Assembly (NCBI GenBank): GCA_965248075.1
Contig: CBDFIL010000003.1
Coordinates: 1,240,001 to 1,304,000, forward strand
Length of the DNA stretch: 64,000 bases
Direction: 5' to 3'
Origin: VXNE01 sp965248075
GTDB lineage: Bacteria > Pseudomonadota > Gammaproteobacteria > Pseudomonadales > Azotimanducaceae
The translations under genes were made by a program, and so were the position numbers. How positions within the stretch are numbered: position 1 is the stretch's first letter; every line of letters starts with the position of its first letter. Of this stretch, positions 33,323-45,110 are shown in pieces. Under the pieces are notes generated by a model. The model ran no database searches. It was not told where the DNA came from and saw nothing but the letters and a program-made list of their open reading frames with translations.

Positions 33323-34447
33323 TCAGGTCAACCCGTAGAACCGCAACACGTTCTCGCCAAGCACCTTGTCCCGGGCATCCCGAGGTAGCGAGGCGACGCT
33401 TTCGCGCATCTGGGCCACCACGCCGTAGGACGCGTCGATGTGCGGATAGTCCGATGCCCAGGTGACGTAGTCTGCGCCGATGTGGCGTACGACTTCCGCC
33501 GTCATGCCCTCGTCCGGGTCCATCGAGATGAGGCATTGCCGGAAGAAGTACTCGCTCGGCTTCATGGTGAGCGGCATGATCGAGCGCATGACCTCGTACT
33601 TGTGGTCCAGGCGGTCCAGCCATGCCGAAATCCAGTTGCCGCCCGCCTCCAGGACCGAGCACTTGAGCCGTGGATACCTCTCGAACATCCCGGCGCTTAT
33701 CATCGCAGTGAATGCCGCCATGACGTCGATGGCCAGGAACGCGAAGAAGAAGAGCCCGTTGCCCACCGGATCGGACATGTGATGGAAGGCGTTCTGCTCA
33801 CGCACCACCACGTGGAAGCCGATCGGCATGTCGAGATCCTGGACCGTCTCCCAGAAGCGGGCATGGACGGGGTCCGACAGCAGGCGCCCGTTGCGCGCGG
33901 GGGCGTCCGGCGAGAGGTACACCCCGACGCAGCCGTCCCGGCGCGCGCGGATGACCTCTTCCACCGCGCCCTCGGGATCGATCAGGGAGATATGCGCCAC
34001 GGGGTAGAGGCGGTTCGGGTCGTGCCGGCAGAAGTCCGCGATCCAGCGGTTGTAGGCCCGAGTGTACGCCGTCGCCAGCGCCGGATCGTCGACGTTGCCC
34101 TCCCAGCAGATGCCGATCGTCGGATACAGGAGCACCCGGTCGATGCCTTCGCTGTCCATCACTTCGAGGCGGCTGGCCGGATCGTAGGAACCCGGAGGAG
34201 AGCCGTCCGCATAGGTGTACTCGCGCTGGAGGGCGCCGAGCTTGGCCGGCTCGAGATCGATGCCGCCGAGGGTGCCGAGGTTGCCGCGTAACAACTCCAT
34301 TGGCTTGTTGTCGAAATACAGCCGCTCGAGCCCGGTATCGTCCCGCGCGATGCGGATCGCGCGGTCCCGGAAGGCCGGGTCGATGTACCGTTCCCACGTG
34401 TCCGCGGGTTCCAGCACATGGCCGTCCGCATCCACCACCTGGGTCAT
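33323..34447 (-). CDS. Amidohydrolase (PF04909 family)
   Basis: 374 residues. DADGHVLEP carries the first metal ligands, HVVVREQN and the SVLEAGGNW strand follow, and TWASDYPHIDASYG holds the late catalytic Asp. This is a full-length member of the amidohydrolase-2 (decarboxylase-like) family whose relatives act on aromatic acids. Substrate unknown. Its ATG overlaps the HAD gene stop as ATGA and is preceded by AAGGAG. Confidence 0.85.
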   Translation of the reverse strand: MTQVVDADGHVLEPADTWERYIDPAFRDRAIRIARDDTGLERLYFDNKPMELLRGNLGTLGGIDLEPAKLGALQREYTYADGSPPGSYDPASRLEVMDSEGIDRVLLYPTIGICWEGNVDDPALATAYTRAYNRWIADFCRHDPNRLYPVAHISLIDPEGAVEEVIRARRDGCVGVYLSPDAPARNGRLLSDPVHARFWETVQDLDMPIGFHVVVREQNAFHHMSDPVGNGLFFFAFLAIDVMAAFTAMISAGMFERYPRLKCSVLEAGGNWISAWLDRLDHKYEVMRSIMPLTMKPSEYFFRQCLISMDPDEGMTAEVVRHIGADYVTWASDYPHIDASYGVVAQMRESVASLPRDARDKVLGENVLRFYGLT

Positions 34448-35135
34448 GTTCCGCTCCTTGCTCGTCGCAGTACCTCGAGCACATCGTATAACGCGCCAAC
34501 GACGGTGTGTCCCAACCGACGGAGTTCCGGCGGAGGCTCGACCAGGTCCGGCACCTGGAACACCCAGAAACCCGCGGCCCACGCGGAGCGCACCCCGTTC
34601 GTCGAGTCCTCGAGCGCCCAGCACTGCCCGGGTAGCGCCCCGAGCCGTTCGGCCGCGGTCAGGAAAGGCTCCGGATCGGGTTTGCCACGGCGCACCATGT
34701 CGCCCGTCACCCGGATCGGGAAGCAGTCCGCCATGCCCGCGAGCGCGAGCTTCCGGGTCGCCAGGCGCTCATGCGTGGACGTGGCGAGCGCGCACGGGAT
34801 GTGCTGCGCCCGGCAATAGGCGAGCAGTTCCACCGCCCCGGGTTTGACGTCGACCGGCCGATTCTCCACGTGGTCGAGGTAGCGTGCCGCCCACGCCGTC
34901 CGCACCGTCTCCCACGGAAAGTCGCGCCCATAGCCCGCGCACAGAATCGCATCGCCGTCCCGGCCCGACACCCCGATGCAGCGCGCATAGACCGCCATGT
35001 CGGGCGACGACCAGCCGGCGGCCCGGCATGCTTCCACGAACGTGTCCCGAGCGATGCGCTCGGTGTCGAGCAGCAGGCCGTCCATGTCGAAGACGAGCGC
35101 ATCGGGCGAGGACGGCGACCGCGCCCTGTCTGAAG

Positions 35136-35139
<4 letters not shown>
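34444..35139 (-). CDS. HAD-superfamily phosphatase (beta-PGM/Gph-like)
   Basis: 231 residues. Motif I FDMDGLLLDTE gives the nucleophile Asp18 and acid/base Asp20; motif II LATSTHE, motif III Lys in RRGKPDPEPF, motif IV ALEDSTNG. The cap type is that of beta-phosphoglucomutase/GPH-like hydrolases. The start is GTG 35139, overlapping the acnA stop, and the stop overlaps the amidohydrolase ATG, so it is the middle gene of a tightly coupled trio. Substrate unknown. Confidence 0.88.
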
Positions 35140-37805
<2,666 letters not shown>

Positions 37806-37821
37806 GCGTGTGCGCCGCCGC

Positions 37822-37850
37822 AAAAACCCCGCATTTTACCGAAACGCGGG
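37822..37850 (-). terminator. Terminator-like hairpin / possible acnA -10 overlap
   Basis: CCCGC...GCGGG stem with an inner TTT/AAA pair, followed by GTTTTT, on the minus strand between the MFS gene and acnA. It ends only 16 bases before the acnA ATG. Within it TAAAAT (37838-37833) could be a -10 box. It is therefore either the MFS terminator, an acnA attenuator, or a promoter that happens to be palindromic. Confidence 0.45.
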
Positions 37851-37959
37851 CGTCGTGCGTTCCGGCAGCAGTCCCCCGGCCGGCTCCATCCGGCGACCCC
37901 GTTCAGTCCGAGGACGCATCCGCGGCGCGCCCGCCGTGGGCGGGAGCGCCCGGAGTGCT

Positions 37960-39573
37960 TCAGGCGACCGCCTCCGACGCGTCCCCGACCGGTTCGCCAG
38001 CGGCCCGGGCTCGCTCAATGCGGCTCGCTTCGTCGGGCACCAGGTGTCGCAGGAGCAACGTGAGGAATATAGCCGGAATCGCGAGCAGACCGATGGACAT
38101 GATGAGGGCCGCGCGCAACGACTCGCCGTCGTCCATGCCGCCGGCGACGAGTACGTCGCTCACCTCTCCCACCGCGTAGGGTCCGAGGGCCAGGCCCACG
38201 GTCGCCATCAGGATGTAGAACGCCGACGCGATGGCACGCATGCGCGGCATCACGAGATCGTTCACGGTGCTCGCCGCCGCCCCGATCCAGCACGATGCGG
38301 AGATGCTCACGAGGAAGTTGAAGACATACGCCACGATGACGCTGTCGGTGAGCATCATGGCAAGCGTCAGCGGTGCGCTCAGGATGACGGAGCCGAGACC
38401 GACGTAGACACGTCCGTTGCCGGTGCGCGGCTTCAGCCAATCCGACGCGATGCCACCCAACGTGATGCCGAGCCACCCCGCAACCGCGGCCGAGACGCCC
38501 AGCACGAGTCCAGCCTCGCCCAGCCCCACGCCGTGGACGCGCAGGAAGAACGGCGGCGCCCAGGCGCCGTACGCGTAGGTGACCAGCGAGATGGTGGGGA
38601 AGCCGATGATCGTGTAGATGAAGGCGCGGCTCTGGAACATCATGGCGAAGGTCGCCGGGTCGCGCAGGCCCAGGGTCTGCACCCACGAAAACGCGGCGTA
38701 GGTGCCGATGCCGAGCGCGATCCACTGCTCGGGATCGCCGGTGAGGAGGTACAGGCCCCAGGAGCCCAAGGCAATGAGGACGGCGCCGATCAGGTTGAAC
38801 CGCACACCCGCGGCGCCCCCGCCCGAGCGCACCAGGGTCACCAGCGTGAACGGCGGCAGCACCGCCATCAGTTCGCGCCAGGCCTCCCGGAACGGGTGCG
38901 GGTGTTCCGCCGTGACGATCCCCTCGCTCAGGCCGCGCACGGGCTCACGCAGGGTGAACACCCACAGCGCCATGAGGAGCCCCGGCAGTCCGACCGCCAT
39001 GTAGGCCGCCTGCCAGCCCTTGAGGCCGAACGGCGCGTCGGCCGGGTCCGGATACAGGGCTTGCCATCCCTCGACGATCCAGCCGCCGAGAAAGATGCCG
39101 ATGCCGGCGCCGATATAGATGCCGCTCGAATAGACGGCGAGTACCGTCGCGCGCAGCCTCGGCGGGAAATAGTCCGACAGCATGGAGAACGCCGCCGGCG
39201 TCGCGCTCGCCTCGCCGATGCCGACACCGACGCGGTAGGCGGCGAGCGAGAAGAAGCTGCGGGCCGTGCCCGACAGGGCCGTCATCAGGCTCCAGAAACC
39301 GAGCCCGACGGAGATCAGGCTCTTGCGCGACCAGTTGTCCGCGAGCTTGCCGAGCGGGATGCCGAAGATGGCGTAGAACACCGCGAACGCGGTGCCGTAC
39401 AGAAAGCCGATCTGCGCGTCGGAGATGCCGAGGTCGGCCTTGATCTCCTCGGCCAGGATCGTGACGATCTGGCGGTCGATGAAGTTGAAGACGTAGACGA
39501 TGACCAGGACGCCGGTGACGTACTTCGCATAACCACCACCGACCTCCGGCTTGTCCGCCGCTGCTTCCGCCAC
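37960..39573 (-). CDS. MFS transporter (spinster/aromatic-acid type)
   Basis: 537 residues, about 12 hydrophobic segments. NFIDRQIVTILAEEIKADL is the conserved first helix and loop, and GKLADNWSRKSLI is the loop 2-3 MFS signature. A long central insertion is rich in small residues. Relatives carry organic acids or lipids. GTG 39573 is preceded by GGGGGGAG at a good distance; GTG 39579 is an alternative. The substrate is not identifiable. Confidence 0.85.
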   Translation of the reverse strand: MAEAAADKPEVGGGYAKYVTGVLVIVYVFNFIDRQIVTILAEEIKADLGISDAQIGFLYGTAFAVFYAIFGIPLGKLADNWSRKSLISVGLGFWSLMTALSGTARSFFSLAAYRVGVGIGEASATPAAFSMLSDYFPPRLRATVLAVYSSGIYIGAGIGIFLGGWIVEGWQALYPDPADAPFGLKGWQAAYMAVGLPGLLMALWVFTLREPVRGLSEGIVTAEHPHPFREAWRELMAVLPPFTLVTLVRSGGGAAGVRFNLIGAVLIALGSWGLYLLTGDPEQWIALGIGTYAAFSWVQTLGLRDPATFAMMFQSRAFIYTIIGFPTISLVTYAYGAWAPPFFLRVHGVGLGEAGLVLGVSAAVAGWLGITLGGIASDWLKPRTGNGRVYVGLGSVILSAPLTLAMMLTDSVIVAYVFNFLVSISASCWIGAAASTVNDLVMPRMRAIASAFYILMATVGLALGPYAVGEVSDVLVAGGMDDGESLRAALIMSIGLLAIPAIFLTLLLRHLVPDEASRIERARAAGEPVGDASEAVA

Positions 39574-39667
39574 GCGCACACTCCCCCCGGGTATTCCGGC
39601 CAGACTAACGGATCGCCAGACGGGGCGTCTACCGGCCTGCCCGATCACGCGTGCTCGGGCCTGTAGG

Positions 39668-39785
39668 GGCGACCCTTGTGGTCGCCCGTCCCCGACCCTT
39701 GTGGTCGCCCGTCCCCGACCCTTGTGGTCGCCCGTCCCCGACCCTTGTGGTCGCCCGTCCCCGACCCTTGCTGTCATCCGTCCCC
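39668..39785. repeat. 23-bp tandem repeat array, locus 2
   Basis: Unit GACCCTTGTGGTCGCCCGTC plus CCC, repeated four times exactly and a fifth time degenerately (CTTGCTGTCATCC). Each unit contains most of the dyad GGTCGCCC. There are no unique spacers, so this is not a CRISPR array. Any long reading frames across it come from the repeat being open in all frames. Confidence 0.88.
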
Positions 39786-39960
39786 GCACCGTGCACGAAT
39801 GCGAGACGGGACGGAACAAGCCCGTCCCCTTTTGTGGAAGTCGCGCCAAGGGAACGAAGTGACCGCCGGTGCGGCTTCCATGAAAGGACGGCGTGGCTGG
39901 GCCGGAGGCGCGCCGGTGCGTAGCGAGCTCGCGAGCGAGTGCCGGACCGGCTATGGGGCG

Positions 39961-40017
39961 CTACAGCCAGCTGCAGAGCGACAGGTCGAGGTGGTCCGCG
40001 CGCACGGTCCGGTCGAG
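39961..40017 (-). pseudogene. Carboxylesterase 3'-terminal fragment (short)
   Basis: Nineteen codons ending in TAG that read LDRTVRADHLDLSLCSWL. They are almost identical to the end of the larger carboxylesterase fragment at 45056-45390. A remnant created by the duplication that flanks the TonB receptor cassette. Confidence 0.6.
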
Positions 40018-40043
40018 GCCATAGACGTAGGTGAGCGACAGAT

Positions 40044-41000
40044 TCAGCGCTTCACGAATTCCAGTCCGAAACCAAACCGCTCCTCATTGTGAAGTAATGC
40101 CTTTCGCCGACTGCAACTCAGTCCCGACCGTTCCAGATACGCGACAGATTCATCAATTTGACGATCGGACATCGCGGCACGCTGCTGCTGCATCAGGCGA
40201 TCCTTCTGAAACAGGAGCTGTTTTGAGAAGCTAATAATGTTGTCCAGGCGGATATCCAGCGGTATGTGCGAGCGTTTCGACGCAAAGGACCCCAGGCAAA
40301 CACCCACGAAATTCCTCAATACGTGAGGATTGGGCATGTGCTCGGCCTTGTCGGTCAATTCCTGACAGCTTTCGTTGACCAGGTCTCGAATCGCTCCGGC
40401 TTGACGGTCTGCGTTCTCCGCTCCCCCGAGTTCTATCAGTCGTGACAGAAGCCTGGCGACCAGGACCAGAAGCGCGGACTCCTCGGCCATGCGGAGTTGC
40501 TCCAGGGTATACCGGACCTCTGCAGTCACATGGGAATCCCGGCTATGTACCAGAAACGTCACGGTGCCTTTGTGTACGAGCCAGGCCGAGACGTTCGTAC
40601 TCACTGCCTCGCGGTCACAGTACTCGAAACCGTATTGGCTGACGACCCGCTCAAAACCCGAAGCGGGCAGCTCTGCAATTTCAGCCCGGGTGTTGCCGAG
40701 CAGCACAACGTCCAGGGGATCCAAATCCGCATCCGGAGGCCGGAGTATTTCTGCCTGATCCAGCCCGGTGTAGCTGAACGCGTTCCCGTCCTCCCTGGCG
40801 AGCGCGGCGAGAGTCATGGCCAGGGCCCCATTGCCACAACCGATATCCAGCACCCGATCTCCGGTGTTCCAGCTTCTGGAGGCATATCTCCAGAAACCCT
40901 GCAGCGCCCGTTCCTCCTCCTCGTCCGTTCCGAACGCTCTCGGAAGTTCCGCTTGCCAGTAGTTGCTCCAACTCGACGCCCCTTCGGTATGCTCAGCCAT
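40044..41000 (-). CDS. Class I SAM-dependent methyltransferase
   Basis: 318 residues. Motif I VLDIGCGNGAL at 50-60 followed by YTGLDQAE is a Rossmann-type SAM site. The C-terminal half is helical and unlike common families. Its ATG overlaps the oxygenase stop by 8 bases (ATGGCTGA), so the pair is co-translated. Target not known. Possibly it modifies the same product as the adjacent 2OG oxygenase. Base composition is lower in GC than the flanks. Confidence 0.78.
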   Translation of the reverse strand: MAEHTEGASSWSNYWQAELPRAFGTDEEEERALQGFWRYASRSWNTGDRVLDIGCGNGALAMTLAALAREDGNAFSYTGLDQAEILRPPDADLDPLDVVLLGNTRAEIAELPASGFERVVSQYGFEYCDREAVSTNVSAWLVHKGTVTFLVHSRDSHVTAEVRYTLEQLRMAEESALLVLVARLLSRLIELGGAENADRQAGAIRDLVNESCQELTDKAEHMPNPHVLRNFVGVCLGSFASKRSHIPLDIRLDNIISFSKQLLFQKDRLMQQQRAAMSDRQIDESVAYLERSGLSCSRRKALLHNEERFGFGLEFVKR

Positions 41001-41640
41001 ACTCGATGTCTGCCCAGAAGTTGGCCGCCACGGTGATCCGCTGACTGTTCCCGCAGTAGGGCTCTACCTGGTGCTGTACAAACGAAGGGAAAATCAGCAG
41101 GTCATCGTGCTGTAGAAAGTACTTTGCTCCATCGAACGAAACATCGCGATGCTGTCGACGGTTGAATCGGTCCAGGTACATTGCGGCGCCGAATCTGGGA
41201 TCGGAGAAAACCAGGTGTCCTGACTGTTCCTCTTCGGAACCGCGCGCTTCGTGTCCGTTATCGACACAATAGACCAGGCTCCACGATGCATTGGGATGGT
41301 TGTGGGCGCGAAAATACCCGCCTGTCGAGGTGATGTGGAACCAGCTATGCGATTTGAGCCGCCCCATCGGGATGGCCCCGGGTTCCGCTTCCAGCACGAC
41401 TGCAAGGAACGCCTGCAGGTGTGTAGACAGAACGGTTCTGAGGGCCATGACGATTTTGTCAGCGCTGTCGAGAAAGTCGAAGCGGCTCTCGAATACGCCC
41501 GGGTGCCGCCCTTGCGGCGGCTGACGATGTCGGTGAGCGTCGTTCCGCCGGCCCAGAATCAACGCTTTTACGGAACGCCGCAACTCATCGTCGTTCAGAT
41601 TGGTGTGATAAATCGGTGTTGCAAAGAGTCTTTGGATCAT
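40993..41640 (-). CDS. 2OG-Fe(II) oxygenase (TIGR02466-like)
   Basis: 215 residues. The N-terminus MIQRLFATPIYHTNL and the segment YFRAHNHPNASWSLVYC (candidate iron ligands His113/His115) fit the putative 2OG oxygenase family. A distal FVQHQVEPY (His190) and SQRITVAANFW (Arg201 for 2-oxoglutarate) complete the pattern. ATG 41640 is immediately after a terminator-like hairpin. Between a TonB receptor and a methyltransferase on one strand. Substrate unknown. Confidence 0.8.
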   Translation of the reverse strand: MIQRLFATPIYHTNLNDDELRRSVKALILGRRNDAHRHRQPPQGRHPGVFESRFDFLDSADKIVMALRTVLSTHLQAFLAVVLEAEPGAIPMGRLKSHSWFHITSTGGYFRAHNHPNASWSLVYCVDNGHEARGSEEEQSGHLVFSDPRFGAAMYLDRFNRRQHRDVSFDGAKYFLQHDDLLIFPSFVQHQVEPYCGNSQRITVAANFWADIEYG

Positions 41641-41668
41641 AATAAAACCCGGGCCGCACGGCCCGGGT
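41641..41668 (-). terminator. Intrinsic terminator between TonB receptor and oxygenase
   Basis: ACCCGGGCC-GTGC-GGCCCGGGT, a perfect 9-bp stem with a 4-base loop, followed by TTTATT. It lies 20 bases after the receptor stop and directly touches the oxygenase ATG. Downstream genes can only be read through by partial termination or by an additional promoter. Confidence 0.8.
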
Positions 41669-41688
41669 CTCATACATCTGATCGATCC

Positions 41689-44304
41689 CTAATTGAACGT
41701 GTACTTCGCTCGCCCAAAATACCTGCGGCCGGCGAGATCGTAGAGTGTGCCGGTAATGGAGTCGTTGTACCCACCGATGCCGTCGATTATTGGCTCTTCA
41801 TCGGTGAAGTTCTGAACCCCGAACGTCAGGTCCACACCCCAGCGCGAGCGGTACTCGACGGTGATGTCGTGCGTCATGTATCTGTCATAGACCTCGAACT
41901 CGCCATCACCATGCCCGGAAATGTAACTCACCGTATAGTTGACGGTGAACGAGTCCCTGGTCAGGCGAAGTTGCGCATTCAGCCGACCTTCAGGATAGCC
42001 GGCCTCGGACAGGAACTCGTTCACATCCTCATCGGCGGAGTTCTGGACCTCATAGCTGTTGAAGTGCGACCATTCCATTCGCGCATGAATGTCGCCGAAA
42101 TCGAAGTCCCCGTTGTATTGAGCGCGAACGTCGATACCCTTGATATCCACCGCCGCGGCGTTGGTGACCGCGTTGACGATGGAAACCAGCCGGCCCAGCC
42201 CTCCAGCGGGCCCGGGCGCGCCCCGCATGACTGACGTTCCGGGAGGAAGATTACCCTCCGCCGCAAAGCGCACGATCTGCGACAGCCTGAGGGCAGTCGC
42301 GCGGTCCAGGGTATCGACCTCGAAGTAATCGACGCTGAGAGACAGGCCTTCCGCAAAGGTCGGCGTGACGACCAGACCGATGTTGTAGGCTTCGGATTCC
42401 TCCGCCTCGAGATCCGGATTGCCCCCGGTGAAGTTCTCGACCTGAAAAGTCGGACAATCGACGGGGGCGACGCCCTGAGACTCGCATTGAGGGAAGTCTG
42501 TGACGTCATTGAACGACTGGGCGAGCTTCGAGTACAGGTCGGTCAGGCTCGGCGCCTTGAAACCCTCGTTGTACGAGGCCCTGACAACCAGCCAGTCCGC
42601 GGCTGTCGGATTCCAGCGAATGTTGATCGATGGCGATACCGCACTCCCGAAGTCGTTGTAGTCGTCCCAGCGCACTGCCGCTCCGAGTTCAAGACCCTCG
42701 GCGACGGGCACCAGCACCTCGCCGTATACAGCCTTGCGACTGCGATCGCCGGCGGCCGAGTTGCCGGCCGACCCGATGACATTGCCGGCTTCGCGCTGCC
42801 TGTCATAGTTATCGTTGTAGTCTTCCTCTGCCCACTCCCCGCCGAATGCCCAGCCGATCTGTCCGGCGGGAAGATCGAACGCGAAGCCGGACAGGGTGAT
42901 GCCGACCTGATTGAACTGGGTGTCAAGGTCCCTGGTCAACGTGGCGGAACTGGCGAGTACCGCGTCGGCATTGGCGGGCGAGAGCGGGTCGAGCACGTCG
43001 TACGCTCCCGTCGCGGCAAGTTCCTCCAGGATGCTGGTTACGATGTAGGTGTTTCCCTCTTCCGTTGCGCTGTAAAAGTAATGCCGCGCGAATGCGTCAA
43101 AGGATACCCTGCCGTCGGCGAGATCGCCTTCCATGCCGACGACCACGTCGAACTCGTCACGTGTCGTATTGTCGTCACGAGGCCCGTGCCCGACGAAGCG
43201 ATGGAATGCGAAGAAAGGCGCTCCATTCGCACCAGCCACAGGCGGCAGCCCGTTTTCGAGCCGCGTGGGTTCGTCCACGAAGAAAAAGCCCACGGCAGGT
43301 GCGTAGCGGCCGAAGCTGTTGATGCGTGAGTAGCGGTTTTCCGCGTACACGGTGATGTCGTCGGTGAGGTTATAGCTCGCGTCCACGAAGGTGCTGTAGC
43401 GCTCCACCGCACCTGTCTGTGCCGAGATGTCGGCATATCCGAAGCCGCACCCCTCGCCCGGTATACCGAACGGACCGGTGAAGATTCCGGCATAGACGGC
43501 CGGGTCGCAGTCTCCGATCGGATACGCCGTGGAGAAATTGCCCGGGAAACCCGTGTTGCCGCCAACGCTCACGCCCACGGTATCGCCGAAGGACGGGCCA
43601 TTGATCTGCACGGCGCTGTAGTCGCGATCACCGTCGAATATGGCTCCGCGCTCGTAGAACTCCATGCTCGCGAGGACTTTGCCGCGGTCGCTGGAAGCGC
43701 CGAAGAGAGCCTTGACCTGCTCTTCGTCAGCGCCCTCCGCTTCCGGGCGAGTCATGCCGACCTGGATCTCCGCACCGTTGTAGTCGTCGCGCATGATGAA
43801 ATTGATGACGCCGCCGATCGCATCCGCCCCGTATACCGCCGAGGCGGAGTCGGTGAGGATCTCGATCCGCTCGATGGCCGCCAGTGGAATCGAGTTCAGG
43901 TCGACCGCGGATCGGCCCGTGAACGGGTTGCCGGGCACTCGTCGACCGTTGACGAGAACGGCGGAGCGCTCCGGACCAAGCCCCCTGAGGTCGACCAGCG
44001 CGATCTGGCCGTAAGAACTTCCCGAGCGCTCGCGAAACGAACCGAAACTGTTGTACGTCGTGTTTCTCAACACGTCCGCCACACTGTTGTAGCCGGACAC
44101 CTCGAGATCGGTGGCGCTGATGACCGTTACAGGTGTTGCCTCATCGTCCACGGCCCGCTTGATTCGCGACCCGGTAACGACGACTTCTTCAATCTCGGTT
44201 GCGCCATCCTCTGCCCAGACAGGCAGGGCGGTGGAGACCGTCCCGAGAGCCGATGCGGAAAGTGCGGCCGTGACAGCCGCGCTGAGCTTGTTGCGTTCGA
44301 ACAT
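41689..44304 (-). CDS. TonB-dependent receptor (Xanthomonas/Caulobacter type)
   Basis: 871 residues. Signal peptide, then the TonB box/plug region IEEVVVTGSRIKRAVDDEATP. The plug has LVDLRGLGPERSAVLVNGRR and DSASAVYGADAIGGVINFI. The barrel ends in YFGRAKYTFN with the terminal Asn after Phe-like aromatic, as in oligomeric TonB families. Ligand unknown; such receptors often import carbohydrates or peptides. ATG 44304 follows a run of nine G residues that can serve as Shine-Dalgarno. Forms a unit with the oxygenase and methyltransferase. Confidence 0.9.
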   Translation of the reverse strand: MFERNKLSAAVTAALSASALGTVSTALPVWAEDGATEIEEVVVTGSRIKRAVDDEATPVTVISATDLEVSGYNSVADVLRNTTYNSFGSFRERSGSSYGQIALVDLRGLGPERSAVLVNGRRVPGNPFTGRSAVDLNSIPLAAIERIEILTDSASAVYGADAIGGVINFIMRDDYNGAEIQVGMTRPEAEGADEEQVKALFGASSDRGKVLASMEFYERGAIFDGDRDYSAVQINGPSFGDTVGVSVGGNTGFPGNFSTAYPIGDCDPAVYAGIFTGPFGIPGEGCGFGYADISAQTGAVERYSTFVDASYNLTDDITVYAENRYSRINSFGRYAPAVGFFFVDEPTRLENGLPPVAGANGAPFFAFHRFVGHGPRDDNTTRDEFDVVVGMEGDLADGRVSFDAFARHYFYSATEEGNTYIVTSILEELAATGAYDVLDPLSPANADAVLASSATLTRDLDTQFNQVGITLSGFAFDLPAGQIGWAFGGEWAEEDYNDNYDRQREAGNVIGSAGNSAAGDRSRKAVYGEVLVPVAEGLELGAAVRWDDYNDFGSAVSPSINIRWNPTAADWLVVRASYNEGFKAPSLTDLYSKLAQSFNDVTDFPQCESQGVAPVDCPTFQVENFTGGNPDLEAEESEAYNIGLVVTPTFAEGLSLSVDYFEVDTLDRATALRLSQIVRFAAEGNLPPGTSVMRGAPGPAGGLGRLVSIVNAVTNAAAVDIKGIDVRAQYNGDFDFGDIHARMEWSHFNSYEVQNSADEDVNEFLSEAGYPEGRLNAQLRLTRDSFTVNYTVSYISGHGDGEFEVYDRYMTHDITVEYRSRWGVDLTFGVQNFTDEEPIIDGIGGYNDSITGTLYDLAGRRYFGRAKYTFN

Positions 44305-44465
44305 GATGAATCCCCCCCCCATTTGTGCGGACTTGCAAGAGGCATTGACCGGTTGGCCAAGCCGAACGGCGCCTGTCTCTTTCAAGTCATGGCGGAACCG
44401 TGCTGGGACCGCCCTCCGACCACGCAACATACCACGACGAGGACAGTTTGCCTAGCCCGAATGTC

Positions 44466-44501
44466 GCACGAGGCCACTCGTGCAAGGAGTGCAACTCCTT
44501 G
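44466..44501. promoter_or_regulatory. Two adjacent dyads upstream of the TonB receptor
   Basis: GCACGAG-GCCA-CTCGTGC and CAAGGAGT-GCA-ACTCCTTG touch at one base, about 160-200 bases before the receptor ATG. They may be operator sites or leader hairpins. A -10-like TAATAC lies just upstream on the minus strand. The rest of 44305-44759 shows nothing else recognisable. Confidence 0.35.
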
Positions 44502-44759
44502 ATGTATGACGTATTATCGGCCGCTCTGGACTTGAGAGCCCGATTCCGGAACGCTGGCCGTGCCCGCGCCGGTCTCTTCGTCCTGTGCGCGCACGTGCCC
44601 CTCCAACCTCAGACCCCCACCAGGCTGTCAGTCGCGAGCACGCGCACAGGACGAAAATCCTCGGCGATCATCACCGCCCCTGATGAGACATCCGGGCCAG
44701 TTGCCGAACCAACGCGACGTGATGCTGATTCCCCGATCGGCGCGTGCGAGGGGCGTGGC

Positions 44760-45110
44760 GTCCGCCGACCTGGCCGATCGCGCGTGCTCGGGCCTGTAGG
44801 GGCGACCCTTGTGGTCGCCCGTCCCCGACCCTTGTGGTCGCCCGTCCCCGACCCTTGTGGTCGCCCGTCCCCGACCCTTGTGGTCGCCCGTCCCCGACCC
44901 TTGTGGTCGCCCGTCCCCGACCCTTGTGGTCGCCCGTCCCCGACCCTTGTGGTCGCCCGTCCCCGACCCTTGTGGTCGCCCGTCCCCGACCCTTGTGGTC
45001 GCCCGCGCCGACGTCCTGCATGAATTCGGAACGGGACGGGACAAGCCCGTCCCCGACAGCCAGCTGCGGAGCGACAGGTCGAGGTGTTCCGCGCGCACGG
45101 CCCGGTCGAG
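44760..45110. repeat. Right copy of the direct repeat
   Basis: Same order as 39627-40017: a ~50-base lead, a 23-bp array (nine units here), the GGGACGGG-ACAAG-CCCGTCCC unit and the carboxylesterase 3' end. It is shorter outside the array. The pair encloses the TonB receptor, oxygenase and methyltransferase genes. Confidence 0.8.
44803..45015. repeat. 23-bp tandem repeat array, locus 3 (nine units)
   Basis: Nine nearly exact copies of the 23-base unit GACCCTTGTGGTCGCCCGTC plus CCC. It is open in several frames, which gives artificial proteins with GDHKGRP-like repeats on the minus strand. No spacers. Confidence 0.9.

Larger units (their letters stand above)
39627..40017. repeat. Left copy of a 5.1-kb-spaced direct repeat
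   Basis: Opens with about 50 bases (to GTGCTCGGGCCTGTAGGGG) that match 44760 onward with about five differences. A tandem array follows, then the GGGACGG...CCCGTCCCC unit. It closes with 57 bases (GCCAGCTGCAGAGCGACAGG onward) that match 45054-45110 with four differences. The interior 39833-39960 is not shared. Confidence 0.8.

Noticed and set aside
39668..45015. CRISPR array
   Set aside because: The 23-bp units are contiguous without unique spacers, and there are no cas genes.
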